Below, piece after piece: positions 22,815 to 32,700 of a stretch of 64,000 nt of DNA. The translations under genes and the position numbers were made by a program. Within the stretch, counting starts at the first letter, position 1; each line of letters begins with the position of its first letter. This stretch comes from Tritrichomonas musculus (lineage: Eukaryota; Parabasalia; Tritrichomonadida; Tritrichomonadidae), in the NCBI GenBank assembly GCA_039105265.1, contig JAPFFF010000062.1, forward strand, positions 744,001-808,000, in the 5' to 3' direction. Under the pieces are notes generated by a model. The model saw only the letters and a list, made by a program, of their open reading frames with translations, was not told where the DNA came from and searched no databases.

Positions 22815-23018
22815 ATAAATATGATATTTATATATGTTTATTTATAAAATATAAAATATAAATATTTCATTTATATTTTTACCTTTCTCACAAAATATTT
22901 GTATGATATTTTTTAAATATTTCTATAAATGAAATATTTATATTATTTTTATCTTTATATAAATGAAATATTTATATTTTATATTTTATAAATAAACATA
23001 TATAAATATCATATTTAT
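22815..23018. repeat. 62-bp inverted repeat (copy 3)
   Basis: Same hairpin as 4997-5200, tandem copy 3. Confidence 0.93.
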
Positions 23019-24492
23019 TAAATAATGTTTACCTTTCTCACAAAATATTTGTATGATATTTTTTTAAATATTTCTATAAGTTTTTATTAAAAGTAGCTAT
23101 CGGGAGGTAAACTTTATTTTTTTTTCTCCACTATATCTTTCAAATTTCAATTAAAAAAAAAAATAAAATATATTGAAAAAGTTATTTTTTATTTATCATT
23201 GATAAAAACTTTTTTTGTAATTGGATCTGTGTAATAATAAATATGGGTTCGATATTTATCGTGTTCTTTTTTAACATCTTTCCATTTGCCGTTAAGGCTT
23301 TCGCCATTGGAATTTTTGCATATTCTGCATCTTGCTCAAAATGATTGATAATATGAGTGAAGTTTTGCATCAGGAATTAAATTCCATTCTTGTGAAATTG
23401 CTTTGAAAAGTTCTTCCTTACTAGTAAACTTTCTTCCTGCCAATCTTTTTTTAATATATGCCCAGACTTGTTCAATTGGTGACAAGTCTGGGCTTTTTGC
23501 AGGCCATGGCAAGTATTCTCTGACTTTGGTATTCAGAAATGAAGTCGTAAATTTGGATCGATGGCTGGGTGCGTTGTCTTGTTGCCAGACATATGAGTGG
23601 CCAAATATACATTCAATTTTTTCGAAAATTTGATTTTGCTTAAGAGTGTCAACATATTTTTGTGAATTAACATGACCATTGAAAAATAGTAAAGGAGTTC
23701 GAAAGCCTCTTGGGCCAATCCCTCCCCAAATCATTATTGAAATCGGATGAGCTTCTTTTGTGAAGAATGATTCGGGAGGGTGATGGCCCCATTCTCGCCA
23801 AATGCCTCCTTCCTCCAAATTTTCACATATTGTAGATTCATCAGTGAAAATTATAGGAGGCAAGGCATGGGGCTCATAGGATAATATAATATCAGACATT
23901 TGTATACGAGCTTGTTTATGATCTTCGGTGAGTGGTGAAATTGCTGTTTTACGATAATATTTGATTTTATTATCATTCAAAACTTTTTTGGCAGACGGAG
24001 GTGACACATTGAATTGATTTGAAATTGAATTCAATGATTGAGTTGGCTTTTGTCTCATCGATTCAATTATATCGTTTTTGACCTCTTCCGTTATTGTTAT
24101 TGGCCTTCCTCGTTTGGGAGATAATTCTTTTGTTTTTTGATAATTATAATAAAATTTTCGTATGGTTTCTGGATTTCGATTCATTATTTGGCCAATGATT
24201 CCCCATTGATTATTTTTTTCTTTGGCATAAATTAAAATTTGTACTTTTTCTTCCTCTGTTAATGGGTTCATGTTACTCATCAAAACAAATGGCTGAAAAT
24301 TTATGAACAAAATTCAATCATTTTTTTGAATGAATTTAATCGGCTTTTTTTATTTTGATTTTGAAAGTACTTATTGAAATAAATTGATAATTTTTTTTCA
24401 ATTTTCAATTTTTTTATTTTTTTTTTTTTTTTTTTTTGATATAAACCTCTCGTAAACCTATCATTTTTGAGAGGAGGTAAACATTATTTAAT
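23019..24492 (-). mobile_element. Tc1-like DNA transposon (copy 3)
   Basis: Same element in tandem copy 3, one base longer through a poly-T run (21 T). Confidence 0.85.
23336..24310 (-). CDS. Tc1-family DD34E transposase (copy 3)
   Basis: Identical translation to 5518-6492, with the same in-frame TGA (23336-23338). Confidence 0.93.
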   Translation of the reverse strand: MFINFQPFVLMSNMNPLTEEEKVQILIYAKEKNNQWGIIGQIMNRNPETIRKFYYNYQKTKELSPKRGRPITITEEVKNDIIESMRQKPTQSLNSISNQFNVSPPSAKKVLNDNKIKYYRKTAISPLTEDHKQARIQMSDIILSYEPHALPPIIFTDESTICENLEEGGIWREWGHHPPESFFTKEAHPISIMIWGGIGPRGFRTPLLFFNGHVNSQKYVDTLKQNQIFEKIECIFGHSYVWQQDNAPSHRSKFTTSFLNTKVREYLPWPAKSPDLSPIEQVWAYIKKRLAGRKFTSKEELFKAISQEWNLIPDAKLHSYYQSF

Positions 24493-25552
24493 TAAGTTTA
24501 GTCCAAGAGTCAATTTTGAGAACAATTTCATATAAAATAAATCTTTCATATTCAATTATTAATTTTCATGAAATTTCATCATACAATGTATTAAAGTAGG
24601 ATTTTTCAGATGGGTTCCGACTTGAAATAACGTATTTTTTCATTTTAAAATAAATCTATCTTATTATGTTTTCATTTTTTTAATAAACATATTTGAAGAA
24701 TAAAATAGTTATATATTTCTTTATATTTTAATCGATCATTTATCTAAAAAGAAAGATCTAATAGATTTATCTATTCATTTAAAAATTTATCATTTTCAGA
24801 TTATATTCATAATATAAAATAATATATAAATTAAATAATTTATTATTTTATTAAATTTTTGAAATATTGTTTATTAACAGAGATAAATGTATAATATATC
24901 TAAAAATGGGAGAGATTTGTTTTTGTTTTTTTCTCTTTGAATCTTGGATATATTTATATGTTTAAGCATTTTAAAAGTATTTAATTCTTTAATTTAATAT
25001 AATTAATTAATCTATTCTAAATTATAGCGATTTAATTTTAAGATATAAACATAACTTTTTTTTTGAAAATAATATTCTCAAAAAGTTAATTTTTAAGTTT
25101 ATTATGAACGAAAACCTCCAAAAAATAAAGAAGATTTCACATTAAAAATGCATAATAATAAAATATCAATACCAGTTTTTTTAATTTTCATAATTAATGT
25201 TGAAAATTTAAGGGAAAAGGACTATATAAAATAATTCATTTCGATGTTTTGAAAAAAATACTCAAAATCCATTTATTTCCAGACTATTAGAGCAACTATA
25301 ATATTGTTAATTAGTTTTAAATGAGTTTTCAGAAGTTTCAAATAGAATGATAAATACTAAATTTCTCTCAAAATTTTGAATGATATTCCTTTCAATTTTA
25401 TATTTTAAGATTAAAATATGATTATCTTTAAATATAAATAAATTAAAAATAATCGTATCGGTGTAATTAAAGAAAATCTTATATAATTAAACATATCATA
25501 ATATGATGATATCAAAAACTTATTAAGTCCCAAAAAGTCCCAGCATATTGAG

Positions 25553-25557
25553 TCGGG
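25553..25557. repeat. Target-site duplication, left (TCGGG)
   Basis: TCGGG occurs directly before the left terminal repeat and again at 50699-50703 directly after the right one. Copies 1 and 2 of the tandem unit have a single TCGGG at 7734-7738 and 16643-16647. This is a 5-bp duplication, typical of Maverick/Polinton integration (5-6 bp). Confidence 0.96.
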
Positions 25558-25650
25558 AGTAGTATACGGTAGGCTTTGGCACGCTTCGCTACCCAAGACC
25601 TACCTCTTTCATATCGTGCATTCAAAAAGTTTCGCTATCAAAAAGTTCAT
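25558..25650. repeat. Maverick 1 left terminal inverted repeat
   Basis: 93 bp identical to the reverse complement of 50606-50698. Similarity continues, with mismatches, through the subterminal 15-bp repeats (two units here, six at the other end). Confidence 0.97.
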
Positions 25651-25996
25651 GAATGCAAATCATTTTTTCACATCACAAATGGAAACATCACAAATGGACA
25701 TCCCTTCTGATTTAAAAATAATGACACAATATAAAAAGTTCACTCTAAGAAAACCATACTATACATCATGTGAGACACAACAAATATACGACTCACAAAA
25801 AAATGTCAGGACATGTGATTCACATGGATATGTTATCATTGAAGTACTAGATGAGAGAAACACATTTAGTGGATTCAGATATGCCAAATTTAGGCGTGCA
25901 GCAATATTGAAATACAATAATGATTACAATTATGAAAAAGAAAGAGATGCCCCAAGATATAGATGTTTTGACTTGCTAAAGCAAGGCCCAAGCTAA
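25649..25996 (+). CDS. Unrecognised 115-aa protein at left end of Maverick 1
   Basis: ATG at 25649 overlaps the last two bases of the terminal repeat. The first ~15 residues (TSQM repeats) lie in terminal-repeat-like sequence, the rest in a segment absent from the right end. The body is polar and Tyr/Arg-rich (YVIIEVLDERNTFSGFRYAK). The stop lies inside a double-hairpin element (25972-26002). No family recognised. It may be a small accessory gene or a chance frame; a coding-like mix of residues in 70-115 is mild support. Confidence 0.4.
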   Translation: MNANHFFTSQMETSQMDIPSDLKIMTQYKKFTLRKPYYTSCETQQIYDSQKNVRTCDSHGYVIIEVLDERNTFSGFRYAKFRRAAILKYNNDYNYEKERDAPRYRCFDLLKQGPS

Positions 25997-26002
25997 AGCT
26001 TG
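25972..26002. repeat. Double-hairpin element (Maverick 1 left end)
   Basis: Hairpin CTTGC-TAAA-GCAAG, spacer GCC, hairpin CAAGC-TAAA-GCTTG. Flanked by TGA on both sides (25969-25971 and 26003-26005). Confidence 0.85.
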
Positions 26003-26037
26003 TGATGAGCACCACCAAATTATGGAATAAAAAAATG

Positions 26038-26092
26038 TTTTCTACGATTGAAATGTACCCAACGCTAAATCCTGCTGAAGAGCAAACACCTT
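26038..26092 (+). other. Duplicate of the start of the 49083-50399 gene
   Basis: From 26042 to 26092 the sequence matches, with few differences, the reverse complement of the promoter-proximal region and first 13 codons of the gene at the opposite end (ATGTACCC at 26053, continuing to CAAACACCT at 26092). It is thus an inner, diverged part of a once longer terminal inverted repeat. The short frame from 26053 closes after 21 codons. Confidence 0.85.
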
Positions 26093-26128
26093 TTTGTATT
26101 ATCATCTCGGAAAAATAAAAATTATAAT

Positions 26129-29100
26129 TCACAGTAATGAATGTATTTCATTCTTAGTGTTATCTTCAGCTAAGATACCATTTGATGAAAAGAATGACCC
26201 ACCAATCAATATGAAATTAGCTGTTGGATTGACCATTAAATTGCCACTACTTAATGGAAATTCAATATTGTTTATCCATATCTTATTTGGTTCACATTGA
26301 TATTCATACTTAGGTGTATTATTAACATTGAATGATATATTGATTTTGATTTCTTTTTCACTGACAACATTATCTTTGTTTTCATGATATTTCAAATAGA
26401 GGGTTGCCTCATATGCATCAAGTTGTTTCTCGAATTGGTAACGAATGCTTGTACTATTTGGTACGCTGAATGTATAGTTAATTCGTGTTAATATATTCTC
26501 TAACGCAGCTAACCTAGCCTTTAAATTTGTGTTCTCTCTCTCTAAATTTTCTATCCTTGTCTTCAGTTCATCATTTTCACTCTTCAATGCATAATTATTT
26601 TTTACTAAATTCATATTTGGAATACAATATTTGTCATAAACTTCTGGTTCGTATGAATAACTTACTGATTCTAAATCCAAAACATAATTACTATTATATC
26701 TGAATGTTCCATTGTAATAGAAAAAGTATATAGAAAAAGTATTTTCGCCTTTCTTGTAATGATAATATTCTACATCTTCACTATCATACAAATATTCTCC
26801 TGAAATATCTTCATTATTGCAAGAACCTTTTACTATCAATGATGATTTCTTTAATATGTTGCATAAATCTCTATCCAAATTTGTTATATAAGTTCTTTTA
26901 TCTTCATCATTGGTTGTTCCGTTTACGAATTTTGTAGCGATTGATAATTCTTGGGTTATTTTCTCTGTTGATTTTATATTTGTTTTCAAAGCATATTTTG
27001 CATCCGCTTCTTCTTTCGTATACAGGTTATCCATGTTTACCATACTATTTTTTATTTCATCTAATGCTTCATTTACTTCATCAACAGTTGGAAAATCATT
27101 TAATGTAGATGCTAGTGCTGTATCATTCTTTTCTATCTGTTCATACATTCCATCTATCTTTTTATGTAAAGCATCTATATCACAAGTATATGCTAAATCA
27201 TTTGTTGTAAATTCCATTTTTCTTTTAGCTGTGTTCTCTTTAATCTGTATTCCACCAACCCTATGTTTATTTGGATTTGATATGATAAATGTTTTATCAT
27301 TTATGGTGCATCTAGGAAAATCATTTGTTCCCTGATAATTAATAGTTCCATTAGTGATATCAATATTTACTATATTTTCTTCATAATCTACATCATTGTA
27401 TTCACTTATTTTTTGTACCAAAAATCTTGCTTTAATTGTTCCATCTGTGATAACATCTTCAGCCTCCAAATGTACTTCATCATTGACATATCTACCTACT
27501 ACATCTATTGTATCATCTCTAACCAAATCATCTTTTGAAATATATTCATTCCCCTCTATTTCATTTACTTTTTCTGCTAATAATTTAAATGGTTTCTTTA
27601 AGCTATCTCTAAATTGGTTGCACATTTCTTCTGTGGCTCTAATTGATAAAACAGCTTTTTCAGGGTCATCAAATTCATCATCAAATGTTTCATCAGGTAA
27701 TGGTTGCATTTCTTGATTACACCAAGTTAAAATAGGAGTTATATCAGTTGTTGATTGAATTGACCGAGTGGCAACTGAAGGTATATCAAATAATTCCATT
27801 TCACCTATCTTTTGATAACCTCTACTTCTCCACCATTTTTGAATTCTTGTACCAATTCTTTGTAAGAACCCTCCTGATTTTTGTTTGATTTGACCAGATG
27901 CTGTATCAGAAATAGTTTTTGATAAGAATTTTACACCTTCTGGAGCTAATTGCATTCCAATTGATGCAACACTACCAACTGTACCTGCGACACCAAATGC
28001 TAATGCAGTCCATGAAACAATTCTTAAATTATCAACATCTTCTTCTAAGTGTTGTGTTATTGTTTCTGCTCTTGATACTCTTCCCTTGAGGCTTTCCATT
28101 GTTGTATTCATTTCTTGGATATCATAATTAATTACATCTACATTGTTAGTTATCATATTTAAATCACTTCTCATGGTTGTAATATTATCAGCTGTAATGA
28201 TTTTAGAACTAGTGATATTATAATCAGTATAAAGTGTTGTTGCAGCATTAGGATTGGGATACACTTCATAAAATTGTTGCTTTATAATATATTCAAATGG
28301 GTTTGTAGTAGGATCCCAATTAATTTCATCTATGGGGTCAACATATTCATCATATAAATATAATTTAATATTTCTGGATTCATTTGGTGTTGATGAAACA
28401 TAACAATATTCTAATTTTTCACAAGAATCTAGTATGCTATGAATAAAGTACCATTTCTTATCACTCTTGGGGTCAAATATTTTTCCAGTTGGTCTCATAG
28501 AAAATCTGTTAGCTTTAATAGATCCATCTAAAGTGATATCAAGGTAAAATTCATCTACTTTCTCTATATCTATATCATTTCCTGTACCATTTGTTTTATA
28601 GCATCTTATGGTTTCAATATCATATCCATCTATATTTGTTCCTCCTTGACTTGTTTGATATCCTAATCCATATTTGGAAAAAATTTCTATCTCTCCGCTC
28701 TTTAGTTTTACTTTACAATCTACTTTACATTTTCCACCATGTATCATGTAATGCAAGAGATTATCAATGGAATAGTCATTAGGCTTGTTAATTAGTTTCA
28801 TATTTCTTTCACTTCTTTTGATTCTAATATATGCTCCATCTTCACCATGTTCATTTTCTTTATTTAATGCATTTTTTATTTTTCCATTAATGTTTCCTTG
28901 TATATTATCACCTACCCATTTTGTACCATCCCATGATAAAACCCATTTATTACCAAAGCAATATTCACTAAATTTAAATTCCAAACCTGATGGTATATTA
29001 TAATTATCATCTATGTTCCATTGAAGTAGCCAATACTTTTTATCATCGATTAGAACTTCACTAGTTAGAGTAGGTTTATATAAATACATTACATCGCTTT

Positions 29101-29728
29101 TATGTAGTTTTAATGCATTATCAGCTTTGATGATGGAGCACTTTATTGCTTTCTCTGTTTGCAAGCTATCTGTTAAATATTCATTCATGATACTCAGCTC
29201 ACCATTCAACAATAAAGAGTATGGATTAAATTCTAGACTTGAATCAAATGCTACATTGATGTATCCCATAATGGTGCTATTATTAATAGAACACCCATTT
29301 GCACTTTTTGTTATCATGGGGCAATAAACTTTTCCATCCTTGGCATAAATATAAAAATCTTTAACTAAATTTCCATTCGTGTCATAAATAATATTCTTTC
29401 TCAATACAACTTTAAATAAATTAGTTTGTGTTGTTATTTCATTTACTTTATTCATGAAATCATCTGGTATATTAACAAATTTTAGAATATGGTATGTTGT
29501 TGTTGAAGACTCAAATGATAGATACTGTATATTATTATTTTTGATATTAAATTCTGGTATTCCTTCTACTTCATTAAATAAATGCCCAGTTTGTACATAT
29601 CCATCTAAATCACTCAGTGTTAATAATTGGCTTGCTTTTCTAGTACTGTCTCCAACCTTAAATTGTATATCACCAATGAATTTTGTTGTAGTATCTTTCA
29701 CTTGTTCTTCTGTCAGCTCTGAAGTCAT
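26129..29728 (-). CDS. Fibre-like virion protein A (1,199 aa)
   Basis: A long protein built like a phage or adenovirus fibre. It has a beta-rich body at about 70-560; a conserved block (TLYTDYNITSSKIITADNIT, about 500-520) shared with the next gene; a coiled coil (about 525-570); a Gly/Ala hydrophobic stretch at about 575-605 that could touch a membrane; then a tail-fibre motif LYTKEEADAKYALK at about 898-911; a leucine-zipper coiled coil at about 1040-1080; and a beta-rich C-terminal knob. The LYTK-EADA motif is common in phage tail-fibre proteins. It is paralogous to the 1,578-aa neighbour upstream (29-bp gap). A T7 run sits 10 nt before the ATG. Receptor binding is inferred, not shown. Confidence 0.7.
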   Translation of the reverse strand: MTSELTEEQVKDTTTKFIGDIQFKVGDSTRKASQLLTLSDLDGYVQTGHLFNEVEGIPEFNIKNNNIQYLSFESSTTTYHILKFVNIPDDFMNKVNEITTQTNLFKVVLRKNIIYDTNGNLVKDFYIYAKDGKVYCPMITKSANGCSINNSTIMGYINVAFDSSLEFNPYSLLLNGELSIMNEYLTDSLQTEKAIKCSIIKADNALKLHKSDVMYLYKPTLTSEVLIDDKKYWLLQWNIDDNYNIPSGLEFKFSEYCFGNKWVLSWDGTKWVGDNIQGNINGKIKNALNKENEHGEDGAYIRIKRSERNMKLINKPNDYSIDNLLHYMIHGGKCKVDCKVKLKSGEIEIFSKYGLGYQTSQGGTNIDGYDIETIRCYKTNGTGNDIDIEKVDEFYLDITLDGSIKANRFSMRPTGKIFDPKSDKKWYFIHSILDSCEKLEYCYVSSTPNESRNIKLYLYDEYVDPIDEINWDPTTNPFEYIIKQQFYEVYPNPNAATTLYTDYNITSSKIITADNITTMRSDLNMITNNVDVINYDIQEMNTTMESLKGRVSRAETITQHLEEDVDNLRIVSWTALAFGVAGTVGSVASIGMQLAPEGVKFLSKTISDTASGQIKQKSGGFLQRIGTRIQKWWRSRGYQKIGEMELFDIPSVATRSIQSTTDITPILTWCNQEMQPLPDETFDDEFDDPEKAVLSIRATEEMCNQFRDSLKKPFKLLAEKVNEIEGNEYISKDDLVRDDTIDVVGRYVNDEVHLEAEDVITDGTIKARFLVQKISEYNDVDYEENIVNIDITNGTINYQGTNDFPRCTINDKTFIISNPNKHRVGGIQIKENTAKRKMEFTTNDLAYTCDIDALHKKIDGMYEQIEKNDTALASTLNDFPTVDEVNEALDEIKNSMVNMDNLYTKEEADAKYALKTNIKSTEKITQELSIATKFVNGTTNDEDKRTYITNLDRDLCNILKKSSLIVKGSCNNEDISGEYLYDSEDVEYYHYKKGENTFSIYFFYYNGTFRYNSNYVLDLESVSYSYEPEVYDKYCIPNMNLVKNNYALKSENDELKTRIENLERENTNLKARLAALENILTRINYTFSVPNSTSIRYQFEKQLDAYEATLYLKYHENKDNVVSEKEIKINISFNVNNTPKYEYQCEPNKIWINNIEFPLSSGNLMVNPTANFILIGGSFFSSNGILAEDNTKNEIHSLL

Positions 29729-29757
29729 TTAATTCTCTAAAAAAATATACCTCAAAT

Positions 29758-32700
29758 CTACTCTATATTTGCACACTTCTTTTCCAATGCACTAATTCTT
29801 GCATCATAAGCTTTTAATAATTCATCCACTTCACTCTTCTTGTAATATTCATCCATGTTAACATTATTAATTGCTTCCATATTTTTTGCTAATATCATAA
29901 TTGGAAATTTCATGGAATCTCTCATCCTATTACAAATATCAATTGTAGCTGATAAAGATAATACTGCCTTATCAGGATTAAACCAGTTGTCTTTAAATTT
30001 TGTAGGATCATCTAATCTTTTGTAATCAGCTTCACACCATTTAATTAATGAGCCTAATATTTGTTTATCTGAAACTTTAACTACTGGTTCAGCTGCTAAT
30101 GTTTGAACATCAGGTGCATGAACAATTACTGAAACCCATGGTGGTAATTCAGCTCCAGGGAATTCTCTATCTATTGTTTGTGTTAGCTCATTTAATTGAT
30201 TAAATATATGGTCGCACATTTCATCATTTCCTTCCCACATATCAAAATCCATGACCAGTTCTCTATATTGATTCCAATAACTATTTAATAAATCTGGTTC
30301 AGCACCAATACTACCAACAACTTGATTAATTTGTCCAGCATCTACATTTTGTATATTTGTTGTATCAGCATCTGGATATGTATTTTGTAATTGTTCATAT
30401 GTTAAATCAGAAACATCATTGCCATTATAAATAGTATGTACACCAAATTCAATTCCAACAGTAGATACAGCTAAACCAATTGCACCTAATACAGCCATCG
30501 GTGTAGAGAATGCAAGTTTTATAGCACCGGCAACTTGAATAGAATTTACAGCTTGTTCTAAATATTGTGTTTTCATTATTTGAATAGCCATTTGTGTATT
30601 TAATGTATTTACTTCCTTTCTTATTTTTGATACATCATAATTCATAACATCATAATTATTGGATACAACATTTAAATCACTTCTCATTGTTGTAATGTTA
30701 TCAGCTGTAATAATCTTTGAAGAAGTAATATTAAAATCAGTATATAATGTTGAAGCTGCATCTGGTCTTGGTTTAATTTCATAAAATTGATTTCTAATGA
30801 TATACTGAAATGGATTAGTTTCTGGGTTCCAACTTATTTCCTCTATTGGGTCAACTAAATCTTTTCTTAAATATAATTCTATATCTCTTGATTTTATTTT
30901 AGAATCTTCCCATTTATAAGCAAGCTGTTCTATGCAATCTATCATTGGTACCAAATCAATGAATGCTCTATCATTTTTAGTTGTCCTTCTAATCCCAGTA
31001 CTTTCAAATGTAAATGTGTTTGATATAGATGAACCCCTCAATGTTATTGTTAATGCTATTTTTTTAATACTTAAGTAATTAAATTTTCCGCTTGATAAAT
31101 TACCAAAAGTGAAATAAGTATTTAACATATCATATCCTTCACAACTTGCTCCATTTAATTTTTTGTCAAATAGCCATTCAACATCATATAAAGCTCCATC
31201 ATCAGATTCTTCTTTATGTGTATACCATATTGTTGTATCAATAGTGCTATTTTCAATTAAGCCATATAATAAACCATTACTACTTTCAGGGATTACAGAA
31301 TGATGTGTTTTTGTGTCTTTAATTAAGATGAAGCAACCAATAGCACCATCTGAATTTTGTTTGGAATTAACCTTTTTTAATTTGGATGATAATTTACCCC
31401 TAAGTAATCCTTGACAATTATTATTTGTCCATTCAGAGCCATTCCATTTTAATGTCCATTCATTTCCAAAACAGAATTCTTTAAAGCTAAATTCTAGACC
31501 ATTAGGGATAACATAATCAGTAGGTATTTTATATATGATTTTATAAAATTCTTTTTCACCTTTATTTTTATCTGGTAATTCAATTTCTAAGTTTTCTTCA
31601 GTTATGATATCAGGTAAGTAAAGGTATAGGTTATCATTTTTGTATAATTTTAACGCATTCTCAGCTTCAATAATATCACACCTAATTGTTGGTTCTACAG
31701 CAACCAAAGAATCTTGGGATAATAAATATTGTATACTTAGTTCTCCTTTATGATAGAGTTCATAAGGGTTAACCGTTGATGTTTTATCAAGTGCAATATA
31801 AAAACTATTTATCATTAATGATTCTTCATCCAAATCTTCATTTCCAATGCTCATTACAGAATAAAAATTAGTATCTGGGTTTCTTGAAATCACAGGATTA
31901 TATTGTTTTCCATCTTTAATATAAATGAAGAATTCTTTAATTAAATTTCCATCTGTATCATACAAAATATTATTTCGCAATATTATTCTAAACATTTTTG
32001 TCGTATCTGTTATTCTTGTTATTGCACTCTTTATTTCATCTGGTATTTTAATCACTAGGACATTATAATTAATATCGTGTAATTTCATTGAGTCCATAAC
32101 TAAATCTTTGCTCTTAACATAATATTCAGGGTATCCAGGTTCATGAGAAAAATCTGTAGTAATAATTCCTCCACTTGATGTGCCACTACTTGGTATTGAA
32201 TCACAAATGATTTTACCATTGACTTCTAAATCACCTTTAATAATATACTTACCAAGAACTGGTTTATTATTATCTAATATTGGAGTATCATCACAAATAT
32301 CAACACCATAACATTCTAATACTTCTTCGAATGAATCAACCCCTTGTACAAAATCAGGTAGTGCAACTGCAGATGAGTTATCAGTTTTGATTTCTTCTGT
32401 TTCTTTTTCATTTACTAGTGAGAATAGTAAAGGTTCATTAGCAGGTATCCAAAGCCATCCTCTTTCTTCATTCCATTCAAATTGTCCAAAGGGTTCATAT
32501 AATGGTTCATTTATTTCAACAGTATCATCGTCTTTATTATTTCTCCAACCATAAGGAAATTTATTGTGTTGCTGCGTTAATAATACCCATTCACTATTTA
32601 CTTCATCCCATATAAAATTTTCTGGTGCTTGAAATTCAGGATTATGTCTCCACATATTTTCAAAATTCATTTCATGGGGTTGCCATTGCTCATCTAATAT

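Larger units (their letters stand above)
17819..25557. repeat. Tandem unit, copy 3, left part
   Basis: Third copy up to the insertion of a Maverick element. It has one more T than copies 1 and 2 in the poly-T run just outside the transposase gene (21 instead of 20). The spacer 24493-25557 is AT-rich and shows no gene. The copy continues after the inserted element at 50699. Confidence 0.97.

Noticed and set aside
1-25557. Tandem copies as an assembly artefact
   Set aside because: Copies differ at homopolymers and one base, and two of them carry different insertions with clean junctions; not fully excluded for copies 1 and 2.
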